In this document: one piece after another, positions 45,555 to 55,261 of the stretch
Layout of the letters: every line of letters starts with the position of its first letter
Numbering within the stretch: the stretch's first letter is position 1
Assembly (NCBI GenBank): GCA_934654805.1
Contig: CAKUGW010000002.1
Location: 1 to 64,000 of the forward strand
Origin: an uncultured Kiritimatiellota bacterium
GTDB taxonomy: Bacteria > Verrucomicrobiota > Kiritimatiellia > RFP12 > UBA1067
Reading direction: 5' to 3'
DNA: 64,000 bases
Position numbers and translations under genes: made by a program
Notes under the pieces: generated by a model
What the model saw: only the letters and a program-made list of their open reading frames with translations
What the model was told of the DNA's origin: nothing
Database searches by the model: none

Positions 45555-46607
45555 ATGATGCATGCGATTGCAGTTTCGCTTTTGCTGGCGGCGGAGATTT
45601 CCGTGCCGGTGTGCGAGGTCGTCGAGAAGGCCGACCCGAAGGCCAGCGTCTATCCGGGGCGCGTCGTGCCCATCGCGCAGGTCGACGTCATCCCGCAGGT
45701 CTCGGGCGAGATCCGCGAGGTCTGCTTCGCGAACGGCCAGGTCGTGAAGGAGGGCGACGTGCTCTACCGCATCGACCCGATCAAGTACGAGGCGGCGGTG
45801 AAGAACGCCGAATCGAAGCTGCAGGAGTGCAAGGCGAACGTGCAGTACGCCGAGCTCTCCTACGAGCGGCACAAGAAGCTGCTGGAGACGCGCGCCGTCT
45901 CGCTCGACGCCGTCGACAACGCGCTCTCGCAGCGCGACAGCTCGCGCGCGGCGCTCGCGGCGGCGCAGGCCGAGCTCATCGCGGCGCACGACGACCTCAA
46001 CCACTGCAAGATCGTCGCGCCCATCGCCGGCAAGGTCGGCTCGACGGCGAAGACGCGGGGCAACTACGTGGCGGCCGGGTCGCTGACGCTCGTGACGATC
46101 GTCCAGATGGACCCGATCCGCGTCCGCTTCGCCGTCTCCAACCGCGAGCTCCTCGACATCGCCGCCTCAAGCGGGCGCCGCCAGCGCGATGACGTCGAGA
46201 TCTCCGTCACGCTCGCGAACGGGACGCCGTTCGCGGGCGACGGCTCGGTCGAGTACGTCGACAACCTCGCGGACGAGGCGACGGACACGCTCGCGATCTA
46301 CGCGAAGTTCGCGAACGCAGAGGCGCGGCTCGTGCCCGGCGGCGTCGTGGCCGTCACGCTGCGCTCCAAGGCCGGCATCCGGCGCCCGGCGATCCCCCCG
46401 ACGGCGATCCTGCAGGACACGCAGGGGCCGTACGTCTGGGTGCTGGACGCGAAGGGCGTCGCCGCGCGGCGGTCGGTCGCGCGCGGCGACCTCGTGGGCG
46501 ACTGGCTGTTCGTCGAGAAGGGCCTGAAGGCCGGCGAGCGCATCGTCGCGGACGGCGGCCACCGCGTGAAGGCCGGCATGACCGTCCGCCCGTTTGAGAA
46601 GAAATGA
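45555..46607 (+). CDS. RND-type efflux periplasmic adaptor (membrane fusion protein)
   Basis: 350 aa; two ATGs (45555, 45558) before a short signal HAIAVSLLLAAEIS. HlyD/AcrA architecture: YPGRVVPIAQVDVIPQVSGE and GQVVKEGDVLYRIDP (barrel-sandwich half 1), a coiled-coil hairpin at about 75-145 (AAVKNAESKLQECKANVQYA), CKIVAPIAGKVGST (half 2), then beta-barrel and membrane-proximal domains to KAGMTVRPFEKK. No lipobox. Unusually, no RND pump or outer-membrane channel gene follows; the next gene (ATGA overlap) is a DUF3857-transglutaminase protein. Confidence 0.88.
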   Translation: MMHAIAVSLLLAAEISVPVCEVVEKADPKASVYPGRVVPIAQVDVIPQVSGEIREVCFANGQVVKEGDVLYRIDPIKYEAAVKNAESKLQECKANVQYAELSYERHKKLLETRAVSLDAVDNALSQRDSSRAALAAAQAELIAAHDDLNHCKIVAPIAGKVGSTAKTRGNYVAAGSLTLVTIVQMDPIRVRFAVSNRELLDIAASSGRRQRDDVEISVTLANGTPFAGDGSVEYVDNLADEATDTLAIYAKFANAEARLVPGGVVAVTLRSKAGIRRPAIPPTAILQDTQGPYVWVLDAKGVAARRSVARGDLVGDWLFVEKGLKAGERIVADGGHRVKAGMTVRPFEKK

Positions 46608-49600
46608 AGCGGCGATTCTGCGTTTTCGGGCTCGTGGCGCTTGTGGCCCCTGTTGCCGGCGCGGCGGACGACATCACCTGCGAGAGGTTTCCCGACGCCG
46701 ACGCGGTGCTGGTGGACGACGTCTCGCGCATCGCCTACAACCCCGACGGCACCTACGTCGAGACGAGCGAAAGCTGGACGAAGGTCCTGACCGAGAAGGG
46801 ACGGCGCGAGGAAAGCACGGTCACGCTCCACTACTCGAAGCGCTACGGCACGGCGTCCGTCGATTTCGTCGGCATCGTCGGCACGAACGGCGCCGAGCGC
46901 GCGGTCGACGTGTCCGCGACGACGCGCGAGTCGACGGACAACGGCTCGATGGCGGCGAACATCTACGACCCGCTCGACCGCCGCATCGTCTGCACGGTGC
47001 CCGGCCTCGGCGTCGGCGAGACGCTGCACGTGAAGACGACGCGCCGCGCCCTGAAGCCGCGCTGCGCGGGCCAGTGGTCCGACCTCGCGGTCTTCGCGTG
47101 GTCGAACCCGATCCTCCGTTCGCGCGTCGAGATCCGCGCGCCGGCGGCGCGCCCGCTCAGGCGCATCGCGATCCGCCATCCGCGCGGCAACGTCGTGACG
47201 TCCGAGACGCCGCTCGCGGACGGCGGCACGCTGCACGTCTTCACGGCGACGAACTCCGCGCAGGTCTTCCCGGAGCCGGACATGCCGCCGCTCTACACGC
47301 AGGTCCAGCACCTGCGCGTCTCGACGGCGGCGGACTGGCCGGAAATCTCGCGGTGGTACTGGGACCTCTGCGCGCCGCACCTCGCGAAGACGAACGCGGC
47401 CATGATCGCGAAAATCGAAGATCTCAAATCTCAGATTTCAGATTCCAGATCTCAGATTTCAGATTCCCAGACTCCTGATTCCCTGACTCCAGGGGCCCGA
47501 AATTCAGATTCCCGGGCTTCAAGTTCCCTGACTCCAGAGGCTCGAAATTCAGATTCCCGGGTTTCAAGTTCCCGAATTCCAGATTCCCGAATTCCAGATT
47601 CCCGAACTTCAGATTCCGAGATCTCACCTTCGCAGATTTTAAATCTTAAATATCAAATCGCCGATTTTGACACGCAACTCCTCCGCGCCATCTTCAAGTT
47701 CGTCTCGCAGGAGGTGCGCTACATGGGCCTCACGATGGAGGACACGTCGCCCGGCTACGCGCCGCATGACGTGGACGTCACCTTCGACAACCGCTACGGC
47801 GTCTGCCGCGACAAGGCGGGGCTCCTGGTGGCGATGCTGCGCCTCGCGGGCTTCAAGGCGTTCCCCGTCCTCATCAACGTCGGCGCGAAGCTCGACCCCG
47901 ACGTGCCCCAGCCGTTCTTCAACCACGCCATCGTCGCGGTGGAACTTCCGAAGGGCGACAATGCCATCTCTTCATCTTCCTCCATCCCTCTTCCGCCATC
48001 CCCTTCTTCCCTCTTCCCTCTTCCTTCTTCCTTCCCCTACGTCCTCATGGATCCGACGAACGAGAACGCGAAGGACCTCTTCCCGGCCTACGAGAGCGAC
48101 AAGAGCTATCTCGTCTGCCGCCCGGAGGGGGACGTCCTGCGGCTCTCGCCGACGCCGACGCCCGACCACAACGCGCTCGTGGCGACGTCGAAGGGCACGC
48201 TGGCGAAGGACGGCTCGCTCGTCCTCGAAAGCGACGTCCGCTTCGGCGGCGTGAACGACACCGTCTACCGTCCGGCGCTTGTGAAGATGACGGGCGAGGA
48301 TCGCGTCAAGTTCTTCGAGCGTGTCGTGAAGCGGCTCGCGGCGGGCACGGAGCTCATCCGCTGCGAGATCGAGCCGGCGGACATGCGGGACACCGAGACG
48401 CCCATCCGCGTGAAGCTCGCCGCCCGTCTGCCGGAGATGCTGCTCGCGGGCGAGACGTGCGACCGGCTCGACGTGCCGTTCGTCACGAAGACGCTGGGCA
48501 TGGCGAACTTCCTTCTCGCCGGCAACACGTCGCTCGAGCGTCGCACGTTCCCGCTCGTCCTCGACTCGACGGCGTGCGTCGACGAGCGGCTGGAGATCGA
48601 CCTCGCCGGCGTCGTGGGCGCGGCGAAGGACCTGCCGCCGGACGTGCGGATCGACGGCGGCTACTCCTATCGCCGCGCGTTCGCCGTCTCGAACGGCGTG
48701 CTGCGGGCGCACCGGCGGCTCGCGGTCGCGCAGGTCGAGTTCTCGGCGTCCGGCTACGCGAACCTGCGCGAGGACGTGAAGCGCGTCGAGGCGGCGGAGC
48801 GCCGCCAGCCCGTCTTCGCCGTCGATCCGCTCGCCGAGGCGGACGTGCGGCGGATCGACGAGTCGACGGAGGTCGACATCGCCTCGGACACGGCGTGGAC
48901 GGTCACGAACCGCGTCGTGAAGGAGATCCTGACCTACAAGGGCAAGAAGGGCGCGGCGGAGCTGAAGTTCCGCTACAACCCGTGCGTCGAGACGTTCGAC
49001 CTCGTGTCCGCGACGGTCAGCAACCGGGACGGCCGCGTCTATGCGGTGTCGCCGCGCGAGAAGAGCGTGATGGACTGCGGCTGGGCGGCGTCCGCGCCGC
49101 GCTATCCGGCGTCGAGGATCCTCGTCGTCAACCTGCCGTCCGTCGAGATCGGCAGCACGGTCTCCTACACGACCGTGCGCGCCGTCACGAACGCGCCGGC
49201 GGCCTACTACGGCGCCTTCGGCTTCGACTCGCATGAGCCGCTCGACCGCCGTTTCGTGCGCGTGAACGGCTGGACGCGCGAGGTGCGCCGTCCGCGCCGC
49301 ATTCCGGACGAGCCGGGCCAGCCGGCGGCGGCGCTCTGGCGCGACCGGGTCGTCGTCTCCTCGAACCGCTTCGCCCGCCTCGACCTCAAGGTCGCGCCGC
49401 TGCGGTCGGATGTCCTGCCGGACGGCGCGACGGTGCGCGAGATCCGCGACTGGATGGCCCGCCACGTGAAGCTCGCGGGGCCGGGGCTCTACGAGGTGCC
49501 GCTGGGCCTCCAGCTGACGGATCCGGCGGTCGTCCTGAAGGAGCGCTACGCGACGCGGCTCGACTACGTGCGCACGCTCTGCGCGCTCCTCAGGGGCGCG

Positions 49601-50551
49601 GGCCATGAGGCGGACGTCGTGCTCGCGGCCGACAACGCGAACGAACCAGACATCCTCCGCAATCGCGACAAGCACGAGAAGCCGAACGTGCGCGCTTTCG
49701 ACACGGCGCTCTGCCGTGTGCGCGTGCGGGAGGGCGGCTTCCTCGGCTTCGGCGGCGAGACGAAGACGTATTACCTCGGCACGGAGAACGAGCATTCGCC
49801 GCTCGGCCCGACGGCCTACGCGGGCAGCGACGCCTTCGATCCGGCGACGGGCGCGTTCGAGATCGTCACGGTGCCGGACGCGGACTTCCGCGACCGCACG
49901 GGCGAGACGAGCGAATACCTCGTGCGCGAGGACGGCGCGGTCGACCTGACCGTCGTCTCGTCGATCTGGGGCAGCGGCGTCGGCGGCTTCCGCAAGCGCT
50001 ATGCGGAGATCCTGCCGGAAGACCGCAGCCGCCTCTACCAGGCGATCCTCGGCGGCGTCGCGCAGGCGGCGAGCGCGACGCGCGAGCTGGAGGCGGACGT
50101 CGAGGGCTATCCGGCGACGCAGCGCTTTTCCTGCTACGTCCCGGACTTCGCGACCGTCGCCGGCGACACGAACACGATCACGCTGCAGCTGCCGGCGCTC
50201 GTCTCGTCCATCCCCACGTTCACGGGGCGCGCGCGCCAGACGCCGTTCGCCGTCGGCGCGGCGGACGCCGAATCCGAGGAGGTCACGGTGCGCTTCCCGG
50301 TGGGCTACACGCAGGCCGAGCACCTGCCGGAGCCCTTCGCGTTCGCCGCGCCGGGCGACCCGTCGCGGACGTGGCTCGTCAGCTCGGTCACGTCGCGCGT
50401 GGAGGGCGGCGCGCTCGTCGTGACGATCCGCCGCGAGGTGATGCCGCGCATCTCGTCGTGGTACGCGCCGGACGTGATCGAGCTCGTCCGCGAGCGCAGC
50501 CGGCGCGCCGCGTCCCGCGCGAACCGCACGCTCGTCGTGCGCCGTCCCTGA
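46604..50551 (+). CDS. Tandem DUF3857-transglutaminase-like exported protein
   Basis: 1315 aa; signal peptide VFGLVALVAPVAGAA. First unit: DUF3857 beta domain (about 50-255), then a transglutaminase-like core with Cys401 (YGVCRDKAGLL), His441 (FFNHAIVAV) and Asp483 (VLMDPTNEN), a complete triad. Second unit: DUF3857-like domain from about 760 (SDTAWTVTNRVVKEILTYKG) and a transglutaminase-like part near 950-1080 in which the Cys position is replaced (KERYATRLDYVRTLCALLRG), so this copy is probably inactive. Two microsatellite-like insertions interrupt the first unit (residues about 270-353 and 453-477). Starts by ATGA overlap with the adaptor gene. Family role: unknown periplasmic protein processing. 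Confidence 0.85.
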   Translation: MKRRFCVFGLVALVAPVAGAADDITCERFPDADAVLVDDVSRIAYNPDGTYVETSESWTKVLTEKGRREESTVTLHYSKRYGTASVDFVGIVGTNGAERAVDVSATTRESTDNGSMAANIYDPLDRRIVCTVPGLGVGETLHVKTTRRALKPRCAGQWSDLAVFAWSNPILRSRVEIRAPAARPLRRIAIRHPRGNVVTSETPLADGGTLHVFTATNSAQVFPEPDMPPLYTQVQHLRVSTAADWPEISRWYWDLCAPHLAKTNAAMIAKIEDLKSQISDSRSQISDSQTPDSLTPGARNSDSRASSSLTPEARNSDSRVSSSRIPDSRIPDSRTSDSEISPSQILNLKYQIADFDTQLLRAIFKFVSQEVRYMGLTMEDTSPGYAPHDVDVTFDNRYGVCRDKAGLLVAMLRLAGFKAFPVLINVGAKLDPDVPQPFFNHAIVAVELPKGDNAISSSSSIPLPPSPSSLFPLPSSFPYVLMDPTNENAKDLFPAYESDKSYLVCRPEGDVLRLSPTPTPDHNALVATSKGTLAKDGSLVLESDVRFGGVNDTVYRPALVKMTGEDRVKFFERVVKRLAAGTELIRCEIEPADMRDTETPIRVKLAARLPEMLLAGETCDRLDVPFVTKTLGMANFLLAGNTSLERRTFPLVLDSTACVDERLEIDLAGVVGAAKDLPPDVRIDGGYSYRRAFAVSNGVLRAHRRLAVAQVEFSASGYANLREDVKRVEAAERRQPVFAVDPLAEADVRRIDESTEVDIASDTAWTVTNRVVKEILTYKGKKGAAELKFRYNPCVETFDLVSATVSNRDGRVYAVSPREKSVMDCGWAASAPRYPASRILVVNLPSVEIGSTVSYTTVRAVTNAPAAYYGAFGFDSHEPLDRRFVRVNGWTREVRRPRRIPDEPGQPAAALWRDRVVVSSNRFARLDLKVAPLRSDVLPDGATVREIRDWMARHVKLAGPGLYEVPLGLQLTDPAVVLKERYATRLDYVRTLCALLRGAGHEADVVLAADNANEPDILRNRDKHEKPNVRAFDTALCRVRVREGGFLGFGGETKTYYLGTENEHSPLGPTAYAGSDAFDPATGAFEIVTVPDADFRDRTGETSEYLVREDGAVDLTVVSSIWGSGVGGFRKRYAEILPEDRSRLYQAILGGVAQAASATRELEADVEGYPATQRFSCYVPDFATVAGDTNTITLQLPALVSSIPTFTGRARQTPFAVGAADAESEEVTVRFPVGYTQAEHLPEPFAFAAPGDPSRTWLVSSVTSRVEGGALVVTIRREVMPRISSWYAPDVIELVRERSRRAASRANRTLVVRRP
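47418..47645 (+). repeat. In-frame degenerate tandem repeat (CAGATYY heptamers and 15-bp units)
   Basis: Five consecutive heptamers of the form CAGATYY at 47432-47466, then degenerate copies leading to 15-bp units AGATTCCCGAATTCC around 47567-47610 (protein RIPDS repeats). It is markedly A/T-richer than the gene around it and inserts about 80 Ser/Asp/Arg-rich residues between DUF3857 and transglutaminase domains without breaking frame. Confidence 0.85.
47959..48034 (+). repeat. In-frame polypyrimidine heptamer repeat (CTTCCYT)
   Basis: Four head-to-tail heptamers at 48006-48033 (CTTCCCT twice, CTTCCTT twice) preceded by degenerate C/T-rich copies. It adds about 25 Ser/Pro/Leu residues between the catalytic His and Asp of the transglutaminase core. 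Confidence 0.85.
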
Positions 50552-50577
50552 GGAGAAGCCACGGCACGGGCCTTTTT

Positions 50578-50586
50578 TGGTATAAT
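50578..50586 (+). promoter_or_regulatory. Extended -10 promoter of the DUF2723 gene
   Basis: TTTTTTGGTATAAT with TATAAT at 50581-50586 preceded by TGG. The ATG at 50598 is 11 nt downstream, leaving a leader of about 5 nt. Confidence 0.75.
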
Positions 50587-50597
50587 TCGACGCTCAT

Positions 50598-53500
50598 ATG
50601 AAGGACAAGTTCTTTACGAGGCTCGACTGGGCGGCGTTTTGGGCCGCCACGCTCATCACGTTCGTCGTCTACTTCCTCACGCTCGGCCCCTCCGTCGGCC
50701 TGGAGGACTCGGGCGAGCTCGCGACCGCCGCCGCGAACCTCGGCGTGCCGCATCCGCCGGGCTATCCGTTCTGGACGTTCTGCTCGTGGCTGTTCTGCAA
50801 GGCGTTTTCCTGGGTGACGTACATGGGCCACCCGACGCCGGCGTGGGCCGTCTCGCTCTGCTCGGCGACGTTCGGCGCGCTCGCGGCCGGCTGCACGGCG
50901 ATGCTCATCTGCCGCTCGTCGTGCGACTTCATCGGCCGCGACGACGAGAGCCCCGACTTCCACGCGATCCGCCCGTCGGGCCTCCTCGCGTTCGGCGGCG
51001 CGGTGGGCGGCGCGCTGACGTTCTCGCTCTCGCCGGTCGAGTGGTCGCAGTCGACGATCGTCGAGATCTACTCGCTGAACGCGCTCTTCCTGATGTGGGT
51101 CTTCCTGCTGTCCTACCGCTGGATGCGGCGCCCGTCGGACAAGATCCTCTGGATGACGGCGTTCGTCTTCGGCCTCGGCCTCACGAACTACCAGGTGCTC
51201 CTCTTCGCGATCGTGCCGCTCGCGCTCGTCATCGCGATGCGCAACATCGGGCTCTTCCGCGACGTCTTCATCTACCTCGTGCCCGTCGGGATGACGTGGC
51301 AGCTCCTGCAGATCGGCCAGCTCGCGCGCGCCGACCGCTACATGCAGGCGAACGTCATCAGCAAGCACGCGCCGCTCGTGGACAGGGCCGTCACGGCGCC
51401 GTCCTCGACGGCGCTCGCGCTCGCGCTCGCCGCGCTCGTGGGCGCGCTCGTCGCGGCGGCCGTCCTGAAGCGGCGCGGGCAGGCCGAGAAGGCGGCGAAG
51501 GCCGTCCTCGCCGTGGGCGGCGGCGCGGCCGCGCTCGTCTTCCTGACCTCCTTCGTCTTCGTCTCGAAGAACACGTGGACGGGCGTGACGGCCGAGGTCG
51601 CGCCGCTCATCGCGCCGACGCGCTACGCCGTGATCGCCGCGCTCTGCGCCGGGTCGGTCGTCGCGGCCGCCCTCGCGTCCCTGAAGGGCGCGGACGACGA
51701 CGTGGAGGGCCTCTTCCCGCGTCTCGCGGCGCAGCTCAACCGCGAGCTGCTCGTCTCGACCGGGCTGTCGCTCGCGGCGGTCCTCGTCGCGGCCACCGTG
51801 CCGGCGGCGGACGCGGCGGGCTACGCGGGGCCCGAATTCCCGTGGGGCAAGTCGACGGGGATGTTCGCGCTCCTCGTCGCGCTGCTCTTCGCCCTCACGT
51901 CGTTCGTCCGCAAGGGCCTCTCGTTCGCGATTCCCGTCGCGGGGCTTCACGTCGCGGCGTTCGTCCTCCTCTCGCACGGCGCACTGAACGGCCTCACGCA
52001 CCCGGCGAGCTGGTGGTTCGCCTGGCCGATCGCGTGGAACTTCGTCCTCCTGGCGCTCGCGTGGCTCACGCTGCCGAACGGGCGCTCCGTCGCGGGCGCG
52101 GCGTTCTTCGCGCAGCTCGGCGTCTCGTTCTACGCCTACATGCCGATCGTCTCCGACCTGCGCAACCCGCCGATGAACTGGGGCTACCCGCGCACGTGGG
52201 AGGGCTTCAAGCACGCGATCATGCGCGGCCAGTACGAGGCGATCGGCGTGCCGCGCTTCCCGTCCGTCGGCGCGTTCCTCGCGTTCTTCTTCCGTCAGAT
52301 GGGCCACTACTTCGGCGACGTGATGGTGCAGTTCACCGACCTGCTCGTGCCGTTCGCGCTCGTGCCGTTCGCGGCGGGCCACTGGATCGTCGAGAAGTCG
52401 CACCGCAGGACGTTCTGGCAGTGGATGGTCGCGGCGGCGGCGTGCTTCCTCATGATGTCCGGCCTCCTCATCCTGCTCGCGAACGTGAAGGGCGACGTGC
52501 AGGACGGCTTCATCCAGAAGGTGAAGTTCATCTCCTCGCACGCGATGATCGCGCTCTGGATCGGCTACGGCCTCGTCTTCGCGGCGGCGGCCGCGCTGCG
52601 GCTCTTCCAGCGCAAGGCGGCGAGCGTCCTGCCGGCGGACGGCGTGGAGCAGCGCCTGGCGAGCCGCCGCATCCGCCGCAGCGGCGGCATCGCGATCGCC
52701 GCGTGCGTCGCGGGCCTGACGATCCTCGTCTGCGCCGTCTACCCAATCGTCCAGAACTACACCGACGACCGGCTGGTCTTCGAGCTCGGTGGCAACGAGC
52801 AGAACGGCCACACATTCGGCTGGCAGTTCGGCGCCTACCAGCTGGAGGGCGCGAAGGCGATCAACGAGCAGGTCGTGGCGGACGAGGAGCCGCTCCCGGA
52901 CCCGGCGTATCCGCCGCCGATGGAGAAGTTCGCGATCTTCTTCGGCGGGACCGACCCGGGGCGGTTCGTGCCGACCTACATGATCTACTCGGCGAAGTTC
53001 CGTCCCGACGTCTACCTCATCACGCAGAACGCCCTGGCGGACGACACGTACATGTCCGTCGAGCGCGACCTCTACGGCGACGAGATCTGGATCCCGTCGA
53101 AGGAGGACTCGGCCGAGGCGTTCAACGTCTACGTGGACGAGGTCCAGCGCGGCGTGCGCCCGGCGAACGGCGACCTGCAGATCCAGAACGGGCGCGTGCA
53201 GGTGACGGGGGCCCTCGGCGTCATGGAGATCAACGGCATCCTCACGAAGATGATGCACGATCACGACCGCCTGCGGCACGCGTTCTACGTCGAGGAGTCG
53301 TACGTCATCCCGTGGATGTACCCGTACCTCTCGCCGCACGGCCTCATCATGAAGATCAACGCCGACCCGACGCCGTATGACGCGAAGCGCGCCGCGCAGG
53401 ACCGCGACTTCTGGGACTGGTACGTGCGGCGCCTCCTGGACGACCCGATGTACCGGCGCGACTTCGCGGGGCAGAAGAGCTTCTCGAAGCTGCGCGCGGC

Positions 53501-54170
53501 GATCGCCGGCCTCTACCAGAAGCAGGGCCGCTACCGCGAGGGCGCGCAGGCGTTCCGCGAGGCGGTGCTGCTCTACCCGGCCTCGCCCGAGGCGACTTTC
53601 CGCTACGCGCAGGAGTGCCTCCTGCCGTTCCGCAAGTGGGACGTCGTGCTGGAGCTGATGGACTACACGGACCTCATCGACCCGAACAACAAGCGCACGG
53701 CGAGCCTCCGGGGCTACGTCATGCGCGTCCGCGCCCTGACGGCGGAAGTCCATCGCCTGGAGGCGAAGCGGCGCGCGAAGACGTTCGCGGACGCGGACGC
53801 GCTCGCGCTCGCGGGCTGCTACTACGAGCTGGGGCGCGTCGCGGAAGCCGCGTCGCTCGCGCGCGGCCTCGCGGACAAGACGGCCGACGCGCAGACCCTG
53901 CAGCTGCTGGCGCGCATCTTCCTCGACGCGCGGCAGGACGCGGACGCCGAGAAGGCCCTGAACCGCTACCTGAAGGCCAATCCGCAGGGCGACGCGAACG
54001 CCTGGGCCGACCTCGCGAAGCTCCAGTACCGTTCGGGACGCAGACAGGCCGCGCAGCAGAGCTTCGTCCAGGGCTACCGAATCGACGCGAAGGCTCTCTT
54101 CGCGCGGCTGCAGAAGGACCAGGAGCTCTACGAGCTCGCCGCGCCGCTCTTCCAGCAGCGGCGTCCCTAA
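50598..54170 (+). CDS. DUF2723 polytopic membrane protein with C-terminal TPR-like repeats
   Basis: 1190 aa. N-terminal DUF2723 domain: [20 protein letters not shown] and [12 protein letters not shown], the signature of GT-C-like proteins linked to protein O-mannosylation in Bacteroidetes. About fifteen hydrophobic segments up to residue 730, a soluble domain (about 740-960, [20 protein letters not shown]), and TPR-like helical pairs at about 965-1185 ([39 protein letters not shown]). The fusion suggests a glycosyltransferase or sensor that docks other envelope proteins. Followed without gap by a UDP-sugar enzyme, which fits glycan assembly. Confidence 0.85.
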   Translation: MKDKFFTRLDWAAFWAATLITFVVYFLTLGPSVGLEDSGELATAAANLGVPHPPGYPFWTFCSWLFCKAFSWVTYMGHPTPAWAVSLCSATFGALAAGCTAMLICRSSCDFIGRDDESPDFHAIRPSGLLAFGGAVGGALTFSLSPVEWSQSTIVEIYSLNALFLMWVFLLSYRWMRRPSDKILWMTAFVFGLGLTNYQVLLFAIVPLALVIAMRNIGLFRDVFIYLVPVGMTWQLLQIGQLARADRYMQANVISKHAPLVDRAVTAPSSTALALALAALVGALVAAAVLKRRGQAEKAAKAVLAVGGGAAALVFLTSFVFVSKNTWTGVTAEVAPLIAPTRYAVIAALCAGSVVAAALASLKGADDDVEGLFPRLAAQLNRELLVSTGLSLAAVLVAATVPAADAAGYAGPEFPWGKSTGMFALLVALLFALTSFVRKGLSFAIPVAGLHVAAFVLLSHGALNGLTHPASWWFAWPIAWNFVLLALAWLTLPNGRSVAGAAFFAQLGVSFYAYMPIVSDLRNPPMNWGYPRTWEGFKHAIMRGQYEAIGVPRFPSVGAFLAFFFRQMGHYFGDVMVQFTDLLVPFALVPFAAGHWIVEKSHRRTFWQWMVAAAACFLMMSGLLILLANVKGDVQDGFIQKVKFISSHAMIALWIGYGLVFAAAAALRLFQRKAASVLPADGVEQRLASRRIRRSGGIAIAACVAGLTILVCAVYPIVQNYTDDRLVFELGGNEQNGHTFGWQFGAYQLEGAKAINEQVVADEEPLPDPAYPPPMEKFAIFFGGTDPGRFVPTYMIYSAKFRPDVYLITQNALADDTYMSVERDLYGDEIWIPSKEDSAEAFNVYVDEVQRGVRPANGDLQIQNGRVQVTGALGVMEINGILTKMMHDHDRLRHAFYVEESYVIPWMYPYLSPHGLIMKINADPTPYDAKRAAQDRDFWDWYVRRLLDDPMYRRDFAGQKSFSKLRAAIAGLYQKQGRYREGAQAFREAVLLYPASPEATFRYAQECLLPFRKWDVVLELMDYTDLIDPNNKRTASLRGYVMRVRALTAEVHRLEAKRRAKTFADADALALAGCYYELGRVAEAASLARGLADKTADAQTLQLLARIFLDARQDADAEKALNRYLKANPQGDANAWADLAKLQYRSGRRQAAQQSFVQGYRIDAKALFARLQKDQELYELAAPLFQQRRP

Positions 54171-54226
54171 TGTCATCAGGAAAGGAACCGGACATGCACG
54201 TTGGCTCTGGAGGCTCGGACGGCGAA

Positions 54227-55261
54227 ATGAAAACGGCGCTGGTCACGGGTGGCGCGGGATTTCTCGGCAGCAATCTCTGCGCACGGCTTCTGCGGAAAGG
54301 CTACCGGGTTGTCGCGCTCGACAACCTCTACACGGGTTCGCGCGACAACCTCGCGGCGTTCGCCTCGAACCCCGACTTCGCGTTCGTCGAGGCCGACCTC
54401 GCCGACCTCACGCTTGACTCCTTTCAGGAGCGACTCGCCTCCCCCATCCCCCATCCCCCATCCCCCATCCCCCATCCCTTCTCCGAAATCTACAACCGTG
54501 CCTGTCCGGCGAGCCCGCCGCACTATCAGGCGCGCCCGCTCTTCACGACGCTGACGTCCATCAGGGGCATCCTCTTCTGCCTCGCGCTGGCGCGGCGGGA
54601 CGGCGCGAAGCTCCTGCACGCCTCGACAAGCGAGGTCTACGGCGACGCGCAGGTGCATCCGCAGCCAGAGGGCTACTGGGGCAACGTCAACACGATCGGC
54701 GTCCGCAGCTGCTACGACGAGGGCAAGCGCGTCGCCGAGACGCTGGTCGCCGACCATGTCCGCGCCTACGACGTCGACGCGCGGATGGTGCGCATCTTCA
54801 ACACGTACGGGCCGATGATGAACCCCGAAGACGGGCGCGTCGTCTCGAACTTCATCTGCCAGGCGCTGCGCGGCGAGGACCTGACGGTCTACGGCACGGG
54901 GACGCAGACGCGCTCGTTCCAGTACTGCGACGACCTGATCGACGCCTTTCGCCTCTACATGGAGCTGCCGAAGGAGAGGCTGCGCGCGTTCTTCCGTCCG
55001 CCGCGTCCGCCGGTGCCCGTCCTCAACACGGGCAACCCCGGCGAGTTCACGATGCTGGAGCTGGCGGAGGAGGTCCTGCGGCAGGTTCCCGGCACGGGAT
55101 CAAGACTCGTGTTCCGTCCGCTCCCCGGCGATGACCCGAAGCAGCGCAAGCCCGACATCGCGCTCGCGCAGGAGCTGCTGGGGTGGACGCCGCGCGTGCC
55201 GCTCGCCGAGGGGCTGGCGAAGACGATTGCCTATTTCAGGGAAAAGACAGCAAGGAAATGA
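54227..55261 (+). CDS. UDP-glucuronate decarboxylase-like SDR (UDP-xylose synthase)
   Basis: 344 aa from ATG 54227, where the Rossmann strand begins ([15 protein letters not shown]); ATGs at 54170 (TAATG overlap with the previous stop) and 54194 (after AGGAAAGG) are alternatives. [35 protein letters not shown] and [12 protein letters not shown] (Tyr163, Lys167) are diagnostic of UDP-glucuronate decarboxylases, giving UDP-xylose; IFNTYGPMM and [14 protein letters not shown] follow. Five CCCCCAT heptamers insert the stretch [13 protein letters not shown] near residues 72-84, between the NAD and active-site segments. The stop overlaps the phosphofructokinase start. Confidence 0.88.
   Translation: MKTALVTGGAGFLGSNLCARLLRKGYRVVALDNLYTGSRDNLAAFASNPDFAFVEADLADLTLDSFQERLASPIPHPPSPIPHPFSEIYNRACPASPPHYQARPLFTTLTSIRGILFCLALARRDGAKLLHASTSEVYGDAQVHPQPEGYWGNVNTIGVRSCYDEGKRVAETLVADHVRAYDVDARMVRIFNTYGPMMNPEDGRVVSNFICQALRGEDLTVYGTGTQTRSFQYCDDLIDAFRLYMELPKERLRAFFRPPRPPVPVLNTGNPGEFTMLELAEEVLRQVPGTGSRLVFRPLPGDDPKQRKPDIALAQELLGWTPRVPLAEGLAKTIAYFREKTARK
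54441..54475 (+). repeat. Five perfect CCCCCAT heptamers inside the UXS-like gene
   Basis: CCCCCAT repeated five times without mismatch, followed by CCCTTC. Reading-frame periodicity is 7 codons per 3 heptamers, giving P-I-P-H-P-P-S. Relatives lack this stretch at the same place. Confidence 0.95.

Noticed and set aside
47418..47645. CRISPR-like or transposon array inside the DUF3857 gene
   Set aside because: Units are 7 and 15 bp without spacers and the reading frame stays open; this is a microsatellite, not a CRISPR array. No CRISPR array was seen anywhere in the window.
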